This document shows positions 14,688 to 23,200 of a stretch of DNA of 25,175 bases, piece after piece (position 1 is the stretch's first letter; every line of letters starts with the position of its first letter). The DNA is from DATLMR01 sp035537555 (lineage in GTDB: Bacteria; Acidobacteriota; Blastocatellia; UBA7656): positions 1 through 25,175 of the forward strand of contig DATLMR010000272.1 of the NCBI GenBank assembly GCA_035537555.1, in the 5' to 3' direction. The notes beneath the pieces are model-generated. The model did not search any database, was not told the DNA's origin, and worked only from the letters and a program-made list of their open reading frames with translations. Made by a program: the position numbers and the translations under genes.

Positions 14688-15521
14688 ATGGCTTTCAAAT
14701 ACCCGCCCGGCTTCAGTCCCCAGGCCGCTTTGGGATTCCTCGCGTTCTGCCAGCAGGCGTACTACGAATACTACATCTACAAAGGCGAGGCGCAATCGAA
14801 CGGCCAGCCTTACGTCTTCACCGTGCCGCAGGGCTACGACATGACTTACGAGATATGGGGCCTCGACGAAATCTGGCACATCGACGAGGGCATAGTCCCG
14901 TTCGGATTCGTCGCGCAGCAACAGGGCACGAGCGACCTGGTCATCACGGTCAGAGGGACCGAAGGCGACATCGAATGGGCAGAGGACCTGCTCGAAGGCG
15001 AACAGGCCGCCGACCCCGTCCCGAACTCGCAGGGGCTGGTCCACGCGGGATTCGGAGACATCTACAAGACTCTGATCTATGTTCCGGCGAACACCTATTC
15101 AATGTCACCGCCTCCTCCGAGCTCCGCGCAGCCCCCCGGCCAGGTCGTGGCGAACGCGAGCTCGGTCGCGGTCACGGGCCACAGCCTCGGGTCGTCTCTC
15201 GCGGACCTGGTCGCGCTCGACGTTGCCCTGAATGAGCGGAAGCGAGTGTCGTCCCTCTACACTCTGGCGTCGCCCCGAACGGGCGACCCTGCATTCGCCG
15301 CGAGCTTCGACGCCCTGCTTCAGCCCGTGAGCTATCGCATCGCAAATTACTGGGACATCGTGCCGCAATTGCCGCCCGAAGACTTCTACACCGGCATAGA
15401 TCAGGAATGGCACTATCAGCACGTGAACAGCGAGTGTCTCGTCGACGGAGGCTTTACCGTCGATCTCGCGTACTCTCACAGTCTCGCGGCGTATCAGGCC
15501 GGACTGCAAAAGCTCTTGTAG
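14688..15521 (+). CDS. Class 3 lipase (alpha/beta hydrolase)
   Basis: A 277-residue alpha/beta hydrolase of the fungal-type lipase (class 3) family, expected to hydrolyse acyl esters of glycerolipids. The start at 14688 is chosen because AAAAAGGAG stands six bases upstream, as for the preceding muramidase gene; an upstream in-frame ATG at 14646 has no such site. Visible are the oxyanion-side strand DLVITVRGTEGDIEWAEDLL, the VHAGF motif, the nucleophile elbow GHSLG with S166, YTLASPRTGDPAFAASF, D223 in YWDIVPQLPP and H264 in the SHSLAAY segment, giving an S-D-H triad. There is no signal peptide. It follows the GH25 gene by 73 bases and converges with the acyl-CoA dehydrogenase gene 16 bases on. 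The substrate (membrane phospholipid or stored lipid) is not known. Confidence 0.9.
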   Translation: MAFKYPPGFSPQAALGFLAFCQQAYYEYYIYKGEAQSNGQPYVFTVPQGYDMTYEIWGLDEIWHIDEGIVPFGFVAQQQGTSDLVITVRGTEGDIEWAEDLLEGEQAADPVPNSQGLVHAGFGDIYKTLIYVPANTYSMSPPPPSSAQPPGQVVANASSVAVTGHSLGSSLADLVALDVALNERKRVSSLYTLASPRTGDPAFAASFDALLQPVSYRIANYWDIVPQLPPEDFYTGIDQEWHYQHVNSECLVDGGFTVDLAYSHSLAAYQAGLQKLL

Positions 15522-15537
15522 AGGCAGGGTCGGTCGA

Positions 15538-16695
15538 TCACACAGACGCGCCTTCGCGGATGAGCGCGCGGCCTATCACCATGCGCTGAATCTGGTTCGT
15601 GCCTTCGTAGATCTGCGTGATCTTGGCATCACGCATGTACTTTTCTATCGGGTACTCGCGGCTATAGCCGTAGCCTCCGAAAAGCTGCACGGCGTCGGTC
15701 GCGACCTTCATGGCCGTGTCGGTCGCGAACACTTTAGACATGGCCGAGATCTTCGACACGTCCTTAACGCCCGCGTCCACCGCCCGCGCGGCCGCGTAGA
15801 CCAGGTGTCGCGCCGCCTCTACCTGCGTCGCCATGTCCGCGAGCATGAACTGGATTCCCTGGAAAGACGCGATCGACTGGCCGAACTGCTGGCGTCTCTT
15901 CGTGTATTCGAGCGCGTGGTCGAGCGCCCCCCGGGCTATCCCGAGCCCCTGGGCGGCGACGAACGGGCGCGCCACGTCGAGCGTCATCATCGCGTGCTTG
16001 AAGCCCTGCCCTTCCTTGCCGCCGAGCAGCTCCGAAGCGGAGACGCGCACTCCCTTGAAGTGCGTCTCGTTGACCGGGACGCAGCGAATGCCCATCAGGT
16101 CTTCGCGCTTGCCGACTTCGAACCCCGGCGCGCCGCGCTCTACTATAAACCCGGTGACGCCGCGCGTGCCGCGCTCGGGGCTCACGGTGGCAAAGACGGT
16201 GAAGACGCTCGCGGCGGCCCCGTTGGTCGTCCACTTCTTGTCGCCCGTGATCACGTAATCTTCGCCGTCGCGCTCCGCCCGCGTGCTGAGGCTGCCCGCG
16301 TCAGAGCCCGCGTCTTTTTCCGAGAGCGCGAACGCGATCAGTTTATTGCCTGAGGCGATGTCGGGCAGGTATCTCCGCTTCTGCTCTTCCGAGCCTCCGA
16401 GGACTATGGGCAGAGAGCCGAGCGCGTTCACGACGTAGGTGCAGCCGACGCCTCCGCAAACGCGAGAGATCTCTTCGACCACGATGCAGAGGTTGAGCAG
16501 GCCCGCGCCTTCTCCGCCGTAGTCCTTGGGAATCCACATGCCCATCAGCCCCGCCTCTTGCAGGGCCTTGATCACGCTCCACGGGTACTCGCCCGTCCGG
16601 TCAAGCTCGGCGGCAACCGGCTTCACGTACTTTTCTGCGATCTCGCGCGCGAGGTCGCGGTAATGGATATTGTCTTTCGTCAGCAGTTCGTCCAC
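15538..16695 (-). CDS. Acyl-CoA dehydrogenase
   Basis: A 385-residue flavoenzyme that would introduce the alpha-beta double bond of an acyl-CoA, passing electrons to ETF. All three domains are present: the N-terminal helical part with GGEGAGLLNLCIVVEEISRV, the middle beta domain with FALSEKDAGSDAGS and ITGDKKWTTNG, and the C-terminal helical domain with RRQFGQSI, QLFGGYGYSREYP and YEGTNQIQRMVIGR. E364 in YEGTNQIQ is in the catalytic-base position of short/medium-chain enzymes. Length is normal. The start is GTG, with AAGGAGG eight bases upstream. Chain-length preference cannot be decided; short or branched chains fit best. It has its own promoter. Confidence 0.95.
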   Translation of the reverse strand: MDELLTKDNIHYRDLAREIAEKYVKPVAAELDRTGEYPWSVIKALQEAGLMGMWIPKDYGGEGAGLLNLCIVVEEISRVCGGVGCTYVVNALGSLPIVLGGSEEQKRRYLPDIASGNKLIAFALSEKDAGSDAGSLSTRAERDGEDYVITGDKKWTTNGAAASVFTVFATVSPERGTRGVTGFIVERGAPGFEVGKREDLMGIRCVPVNETHFKGVRVSASELLGGKEGQGFKHAMMTLDVARPFVAAQGLGIARGALDHALEYTKRRQQFGQSIASFQGIQFMLADMATQVEAARHLVYAAARAVDAGVKDVSKISAMSKVFATDTAMKVATDAVQLFGGYGYSREYPIEKYMRDAKITQIYEGTNQIQRMVIGRALIREGASV

Positions 16696-16781
16696 CGATG
16701 AGTCCTCCTTGGATGTCGCATCATATGAAGCCCGAAAAAGAGTCCGAAAAAAGGTATCGAATACGGCGATAACCGGCGGAT

Positions 16782-16809
16782 TTTATAGGCTCTGGCTTGA
16801 AGCGGTCAA
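16782..16809 (-). promoter_or_regulatory. Sigma-70 promoter of acyl-CoA dehydrogenase gene
   Basis: On the minus strand TTGACC (16804-16809) and TATAAA (16782-16787) are separated by 16 bases. Transcription would start near 16775 with a leader of about 80 bases ending in a strong AAGGAGG. Confidence 0.55.
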
Positions 16810-16836
16810 ATGAAGTAGAAGATAAAGCCGGGCCGC

Positions 16837-16857
16837 CGGGCTCGGGCGAGGAGCCCG
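16837..16857 (-). terminator. GC-rich hairpin after metallopeptidase gene
   Basis: CGGGCTC (16837-16843) pairs with GAGCCCG (16851-16857) across a seven-base loop, 26 bases beyond the metallopeptidase stop codon. On the minus strand only a loose T/C-rich stretch follows, so it could be a weak terminator or a simple stem-loop. Confidence 0.4.
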
Positions 16858-16882
16858 CTCCGGGGATCGCGGGTGATCCGGC

Positions 16883-17914
16883 TCAGTCGAAAGGGACGAC
16901 GAGCAGGACCTGATCGCTGATCATCGCGGTCAACTGCTCTTCGGCGTGCTCGCGGAGCTGCGCGGGCGTCATGCGCACTACCTGTTCCAGGCTGAAGCCG
17001 GCCAGCACCCGCTTCGAGACTTCGTATCCCAGCAGGTAACCGCCGCGCGCGGGCAGGTCTTCGTTTGAGGCGCTGGTAAACCACTGCTCGTACTGCTCCG
17101 AAGGCGCGTTATTGCCCATCAGGTCGAGGAACCGCTGGCAGTTGAAGACCAGCTCTTCTTCCTGGAAAGCGAGCTCCTCATCCGAGAAGTGGAGGTAGAG
17201 CGAGGCGGGCCTGTAAGGATAGATCGCCTCGGTCGCCGCGACCGCCAGCCCCTCGATCATCAGAGGCATATGGGCCTCGCTGAATTCGACCGAAGAAGGG
17301 TCCTCGAACAGGAAGCCGAAGTGGTAGAGGTGGAAGAGCTCGTGGGCGATCACTATGCGAAGCTCCTCGGGCGAGTATGAAGCGAGCGATTCGACGCCGA
17401 GGCAGAGCGTGTCCGGAATCCCGATCTCGTTTTCGACCGGCCTGATCGACCCGTCGAACATGAATAAGCCAAGGCCGATGTAGATGTCAGTCTTCTGCTG
17501 GTACTCGTTGAAGCGAAACTTGAAATTCTCGAGGCCTTCGATCACGCTCGCCTTGGCCGTCAGGTTGAACTCGGCGATCTGCTCGACGTGCCACGGCACG
17601 CGTATGAGGAACTGGTCGAGCATGGCCTCGCGCTCTTCAGGCCCGGCATTGCGAAAGACCGCGCGGTCGAAATAGTCCTGGTGCTTGCTCTCGACCATGC
17701 GCCTCCAGAGCTTGCGCTGCCGGCGCAGGGTCTGGCCTTCCGCCTGTTTCCAGAAGACGAGAAAGTCATCGACGACGTTTATGATCTTATGCCCGTCGAG
17801 AAGCTGATTATCGTAAGAGTCGAATACGCTCCCGGCATAGGCATTCGAAGGACGGCCCAAAGCTAAAAGGAGAATCACCGCGAGCAAAAAGGCGATCTTA
17901 TTCAGGCCTGGCAT
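16883..17914 (-). CDS. Secreted HExxH metallopeptidase, family uncertain
   Basis: A 343-residue exported protein with a signal peptide (hydrophobic core about 8-20, ending RPSNAYA near residue 27). The zinc motif is HELFH at 191-195 within IVIAHELFHLYHFGF, and EGLA at 221-224 supplies E221 as a likely third ligand, giving a gluzincin-like arrangement. I do not recognise the exact family; DUF2268-like or GldB-like peptidases have similar local motifs. The N-terminal half is charged and helical (QTLRRQRKLWRRMVE) and then contains a strand region before the zinc helix. The start has GAAGAGGAA about seven bases upstream. It lies 217 bases downstream of tkt. A role in envelope or periplasmic proteolysis is possible but not shown. 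Confidence 0.72.
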   Translation of the reverse strand: MPGLNKIAFLLAVILLLALGRPSNAYAGSVFDSYDNQLLDGHKIINVVDDFLVFWKQAEGQTLRRQRKLWRRMVESKHQDYFDRAVFRNAGPEEREAMLDQFLIRVPWHVEQIAEFNLTAKASVIEGLENFKFRFNEYQQKTDIYIGLGLFMFDGSIRPVENEIGIPDTLCLGVESLASYSPEELRIVIAHELFHLYHFGFLFEDPSSVEFSEAHMPLMIEGLAVAATEAIYPYRPASLYLHFSDEELAFQEEELVFNCQRFLDLMGNNAPSEQYEQWFTSASNEDLPARGGYLLGYEVSKRVLAGFSLEQVVRMTPAQLREHAEEQLTAMISDQVLLVVPFD

Positions 17915-18131
17915 GTGTAAATTCCTCTTCGACGGTCTTCTCGTTGCCGGGACACGGGCGATCGATTGAAGGCTGCGCTGCCCGGGATACCGGCGTCAAC
18001 CGGGGAACGCGCGGCTTCTGAAAAATTGCGGCCCGTCTACTTTAATCCAAATCACCGGAAACGCAAAGAATTTTCGACCGCGCGAGCCCCGTCGGCGAAG
18101 AAGATTCAAAGCCGAGGGCGCTGCCGTCCGC

Positions 18132-20156
18132 TCAAGCCTCTCGCCCGACCATCTCGCGGGCCTGCGTCACGATGTTTTCGACGGTGAAGCCGAATTGCTT
18201 GAGCAGCTCTTTGAAGGGGGCCGACGCGCCGAACTGCCTGCGCGCGATGATGCGCCCGTCCAGTCCCGCGTACTCGCTCCACCCGAGGCTCGTCCCCGCC
18301 TCCACGGCGAGGCGCGCGCGCACCCGCGGCGGGAGGATTTCGTCGCGGTACTCGCGCGGCTGACGCTCGAACAGCTCCCAGCAGGGCATGCTCACGACTC
18401 GCGCCTTCACGCCCGAGCTTTTCAGTTGCTCGTAAGCCGCGACGCACAACTGCACCTCCGAGCCCGTGGCCATGAGGATGACATCGGGAACGCCGCCCGA
18501 ATCGGCAAGCGTGTACGCGCCCCGGCTCACGCCGTCGGCCCGCGCGTACCGGGAGCGGTCCACGGTGGGGAGCGCCTGGCGCGTGAGCACTAGAGCGGCC
18601 GGGTGATCGGGCAGGCCCATGATGCACCTCCAGCTTTCGGCCACTTCGTTTGCGTCCGCCGGGCGGAAGGTGAAGAGCCCTGGTATCGAACGCAGGGCCA
18701 TGAGCTGCTCTATCGGCTGGTGCGTGGGGCCGTCTTCGCCGACCCCGATGGAGTCGTGAGTGAATATGAATATGGCCCGCTGCTCCATCAGCGCCGAGAG
18801 TCTGACGGCTCCTTTCATATAATCGGAGAAGATGAGGAAGGTGGCCCCGTAGGGACGGAGCCGGGAAAGGGCCATGCCGTTCAGGATCGCGCCCATCGCG
18901 TGCTCGCGGATTCCGAAATGGAGGTTTCGCGAGCCGTAGGCTCCGGCCTCGAAATCGCCCCCGTCCTTGATGAGAGTCTTGGTCGAAGGGGCCAGGTCGG
19001 CCGAGCCGCCGATGAGCCACGGCACGCCCGGCGCGATGGCGTTGAGGACTTTGGAGCTGGCGTCGCGGCTCGCTATGCCGGTCTCGTCGGCGGGGAAAGA
19101 GGGTATCGCGGCGTCCCACGCTTCGGGCAGCCCGCCGCTCTGCATAAGCTCCCACTCGCGCCCGCGCTCGGGGTTTGCCCGCAGGTACTCTTCGAGGCGG
19201 GCCTGCCATTGCTTTTCGGCCTCTGCCCCGCGCCCGACCGCTTTTCGCGCGTGCTCGAGCGCCTCCTCCGGCACGAGGAACTTCGCGTCCTCCGGCCAGC
19301 CGTACTTCCGCTTGGCGAGCCTTATCTCTTCCTCGCCGAGCGGCTCTCCGTGCGCGGCGGCCGTATCTTGCTTGTGCGGCGCGCCCCAGGCAATGTGGCT
19401 GTCGAGTATTATCAGGGTGGGCCGCTCGGTCTCGGCGTGCGCCGCGCGAATGGCGGCGTCGATGGAATCGAGGTCGTTCGCGTCGGCGACGTGCAGCACG
19501 TTCCAACGATAGGAGGTGAAGCGCGCGGCCACGTCGTCGCTGAAAGCGAGCGACGTGCTTCCTTCGATCGTTATGTGATTATTGTCGTAAATCCACGTGA
19601 GGTTCGAGAGGGCCAGGTGCCCGGCGAGCGAGGCCGCCTCCTGCGAGATGCCTTCCATAAGGTCGCCGTCGCCGCAGATGGCGTAGACCCGATAATCCAC
19701 GATCGGGCGCTCGGATTGATTGAACCGCGCGGCGAGCCACTCCCGCGCCATCGCCATTCCGACGCTGTTGGCCACGCCCTGGCCGAGGGGGCCGGTCGTA
19801 GTCTCCACGCCCGGCGTGAGGCCGTACTCGGGATGGCCCGGCGTTTTGGAATCCCACTGGCGAAAGCGCTTCAGCTCTTCGATAGGGAGGTCGTAGCCGA
19901 ACAGGTGCAGCAGCGAATACAGCAGCATCGAGGCGTGCCCGTTCGACAGGACGAAACGGTCCCGGTTCGGCCAGAGCGGGTTTTGCGGGTTGTAACGCAG
20001 GAAGCGGTCCCATAAAACATACGCGACGGGCGCGAGCGCCATGGGCGTTCCCGGGTGGCCGCTCTTAGCCTGCTCCACGGCATCCATCGCCAGGGTGCGA
20101 ATGGTGTTGATGCATAACTCATCTATCCGAACATCGCTTTGCTCAGTTGCCTTCAT
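18132..20156 (-). CDS. tkt: Transketolase
   Basis: A 674-residue cytoplasmic ThDP enzyme that moves two-carbon ketol units between sugar phosphates in the non-oxidative pentose phosphate pathway. The N-terminal ThDP domain carries KSGHPGTPMALAP (H34), LSNGHASMLLY (H74), PGHPE (107-110), GPLGQG (122-127), and the cofactor motif GDGDLMEG (162-169) followed by DNN (191-193). The pyrimidine domain shows FGIREHAMGAILNGMAL, with the catalytic Glu in REHAMG, then FTHDSIGVGEDGPTHQP. The C-terminal domain contains the SEVQLCVAAYEQLKSSG segment. Length and motif order are normal for bacterial transketolase 1/2. ATG is preceded by GGAGAGGAAAACCGGAG-like purines. It stands as a monocistronic-looking gene 133 bases downstream of the MFS fusion. 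Confidence 0.97.
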   Translation of the reverse strand: MKATEQSDVRIDELCINTIRTLAMDAVEQAKSGHPGTPMALAPVAYVLWDRFLRYNPQNPLWPNRDRFVLSNGHASMLLYSLLHLFGYDLPIEELKRFRQWDSKTPGHPEYGLTPGVETTTGPLGQGVANSVGMAMAREWLAARFNQSERPIVDYRVYAICGDGDLMEGISQEAASLAGHLALSNLTWIYDNNHITIEGSTSLAFSDDVAARFTSYRWNVLHVADANDLDSIDAAIRAAHAETERPTLIILDSHIAWGAPHKQDTAAAHGEPLGEEEIRLAKRKYGWPEDAKFLVPEEALEHARKAVGRGAEAEKQWQARLEEYLRANPERGREWELMQSGGLPEAWDAAIPSFPADETGIASRDASSKVLNAIAPGVPWLIGGSADLAPSTKTLIKDGGDFEAGAYGSRNLHFGIREHAMGAILNGMALSRLRPYGATFLIFSDYMKGAVRLSALMEQRAIFIFTHDSIGVGEDGPTHQPIEQLMALRSIPGLFTFRPADANEVAESWRCIMGLPDHPAALVLTRQALPTVDRSRYARADGVSRGAYTLADSGGVPDVILMATGSEVQLCVAAYEQLKSSGVKARVVSMPCWELFERQPREYRDEILPPRVRARLAVEAGTSLGWSEYAGLDGRIIARRQFGASAPFKELLKQFGFTVENIVTQAREMVGREA

Positions 20157-20270
20157 CTCCGGTTTTCCTCTCCCAATGAATTTGAAACGGCCTTCCTTTA
20201 TATTTCACCCGAACGCGGGCTCCAGGGCCGGCAGCGGAAGTATATATCGATGAGATTCAGAAGAACACGT

Positions 20271-20293
20271 CTGATCGAGGCCGGGGCGATCAG
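20271..20293 (-). terminator. Stem-loop over stop codon of MFS fusion gene
   Basis: CTGATCG (20271-20277) is perfectly complementary to CGATCAG (20287-20293) across a nine-base GC-rich loop. On the minus strand the stem overlaps the last codons and stop of the fusion gene, and a partly T-rich GTTCTTCT follows. It may stabilise the 3' end or act as a weak terminator. Confidence 0.35.
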
Positions 20294-23200
20294 GGCGTCA
20301 GGCGCTCGTACAGCTCGAATTCGGCCTCGGCCTGATCGTACATTTCCAGACGCCTGTAGGCTTTGCTCAGGTAGTAATGGGCCATCGCGTGGTTCGGGCG
20401 CATGGCGAGCGCGCGCCTGAGCTCGCCGACGGCCTGCTCGGTCATGCGGTCGTCGAGCGCCCGCTCGGAAAGAATTTGATACACGGCTCCGAGCTGAAAG
20501 CGCGCGTCGAACTCATCGGGCGCGAGCCGCGCGTACTCTTCGAGCATCTGGGCCGCCTCTTCATACATGCCGAGCGTGCTGAGCGCCGTGCCGAAGTTGA
20601 GGTAGAAAGTCTTCACGCCGCGCGCGTACTCGGCATCCGGAAGCGCCTTCCGGTACTCCGACACGGCGCCGGCGTTGTCTCCCGCCGCCTGATAGGCGAG
20701 GCCGCGCAGGTGGTGCGCGCGGGCGCTTTCGGGCTCGACCCGCAGGGCGCGGTCGAGATAAGGCGCGGCCCGCGACGCGTCCTGTTTCATGAGATGAAGC
20801 TTGCCCATGTTGACCAGGGTGTAAAAATGTCCGGGGTCCATCGCGAGCGCGCGGTTCCACTCTTCGACAGCCGCGCCTTCGTCTTTCTGCGCCAGCCTCA
20901 GCTCGCCCATGACGCTGCGGGCCTGGGCCGTCTCTTCGAGATCGAGCGAATAATTCAAGAGCTGTTCGGCGCGCGGGAAGTCGCTGCGCCTGACCGCGCC
21001 CAGCGCCGTCTCCAGCAGAAAACCGGCCTCGCCGCTCACCCTGCTTTTCCCGTCGTAAGAAGGGAGCGTGGCATACGTCGCGTAACCGCTCGCCGTGTCG
21101 TTCTCGGCGATATGGGGCGCGGGCGACGCGGCATACGAGAGCAGGGCCTTCACGTTGCGCTCGACCGTCTCTTCGGCGGTGCCCACGCGCCGGGGCGCGT
21201 TGAACTCGATCAAGGCGTTGTTGTCCGTGTTGATGGGCGCGCCCAGAGAGAAGGCCGCGACCTCTTCCGGCCCGAGATAGAGCCGGGAGACGATGTCGGC
21301 CGGAGAGCTCGAGTTTATGCGCTTGTGATCGGCCGCGATCTTCGGGTCCATGAGGTGGGCCTGTATGTTCTTGAGCTCCAGCCGTCGCTCGACCTTGCTG
21401 CCGAGGAGCATCAAATCGCCTTCGGCCCCGCGAAAGAGATAGACGTAAGGGAAGGCCGACTTGAACGTGGCGACCAGGGTCTTCACGTCTCCGGGCGACA
21501 TCTCGTAAATCTGGAGCCACTGGCTGAAGACCCCGTCATCCTTGAGCCTGTCGGCTCCGCGCTTGAAGTATTCGAGCGTGAAGAGATTGGCCACGCCCGT
21601 GAGCCAGGGGTTCGACGGCTCCGAGATTATCACGTCGAACTTCTCGTCGGTCGTAAAGAGGAAGTTGCGGCCGTCGTTCGAGAGGAGGCGAAGCCTCGGA
21701 TCGTCGAGCGGGCGATTGTTGAACTGGTTGAAGAAGCGGCTCGATTCTACGATCGCGGGCTCAAGCTCGACGCATGTGACGCGCTTGATCGGAAACTGCT
21801 CGACCGCGCCGAGCGTTATGCCGCTGCCGAGCCCTATCACTAGCACGTCGTCGGTCTGCTCCCGCACGAGCAGGGGAAGAGTGCCTATCAGTATCTGCGT
21901 GGGCATGTCTCCGGTGGTGGAAGCCTCGGGCTTGCCGTTGGCCTTGAGCACCCGCGCGCCGCTCTGCTCCTGCACGGCGATGGTCGCGGTTATCCCCTCC
22001 TTGTAGAAGATCGTCTCGCCCTGCCCGTGTTTCAGGTAATCGCGAAACTCCTTATGGCTCATGTTACTGAGCGAGGGCGCGTACCTGTAGACCGCGCTCG
22101 ACATCACGTCCGAATCCCACGGCGGCTCGACCAGGATTATGCCGATTATAAATGCCGCCGATAGGATAATGCCCGCCGCGCGGTAGCGCGAGAGGCCGAA
22201 CGGGCCGGCTCCCGGCCCGCGTCTTCCGCTTCCGGGCGCTTCGCTGCCGGCGGGGGTCGCGATACGGTGCGAGATGAAAAAGAGCGCCGCCGACACCGCG
22301 AAATTGAGAGCGATGCAGAACCTCAGGCTGTCGAGCAGCCCGAGCCAGGGGATCATGATGAAGCCGCTCGCGAACGAGCCGACGATCGAGCCGAGCGTGT
22401 TGGCCGCGTATGCGTCGCCCACGGCCTGCCCCGTGCTCCGGCCGCTCGCGCTCTGGGAAATTATCCTGACGACGAGCGGAAAGAGCGAGCCGAGCAGGAG
22501 CGTGGGCACGATCATCACCACGGCCGCGATCAGGAACCGCACCAGCAGCAAAAGGCTGAAAGCCGACGGGTCGACCCACCTGTAGATCTGCACGAAGACG
22601 TACGGCAGGTCGTTGAAAACGTACGCGCCCACGAGCGACGACGCGCCTATGCCGACCTCGACCAGCGCGAAGGTGAAGACGGGCCGGGTGATTCTATCCA
22701 CGAAGCGAGACGCGAGAGAGGCTCCCACGGCCAGTCCTGTCAAGAATGTCGTGAGCATTATCGAGAAGGCATAGACCGAAGAGCCGATGATGAGCGCGAG
22801 AACGCGGCTCCAGATCACTTCGTATGAAAGCGCGATGAAGCCGCTCAAGGCGAAGGCCCCGAGCGTCGCGATCATCTCGGCGCGCCCGAACCTTTCCGAC
22901 GTTTCGACCCCGGCCAGGACGGCCCTTGCAGCTTGCCCGGCCCTCGCGGCTTTGCGGGCGCGATTGTTGCCGCGCGCCTTCTTATGCGGAGCGGGTGCCG
23001 GCTGGCCCGGGTCGAGGCCGGGCGGGTAGCCGGGAGCCGACTCATCCATTCTCGAAACGGCGAGGGCCACTACTCCAAGCAGGATATTGATGGAGGCCGC
23101 GGCGACGGTGCTGGCTCGCATTCCGAGCTCGGGTATCAGGATGAACCCGGTGATCGACGCGCCGAGCACCGCTCCGAACGTGTTGAGCGAATAGAGAGAG

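Noticed and set aside
18603..20015. A 470-codon frame antisense to transketolase
   Set aside because: Transketolase motifs on the other strand are unambiguous, and the antisense protein has no domain pattern.
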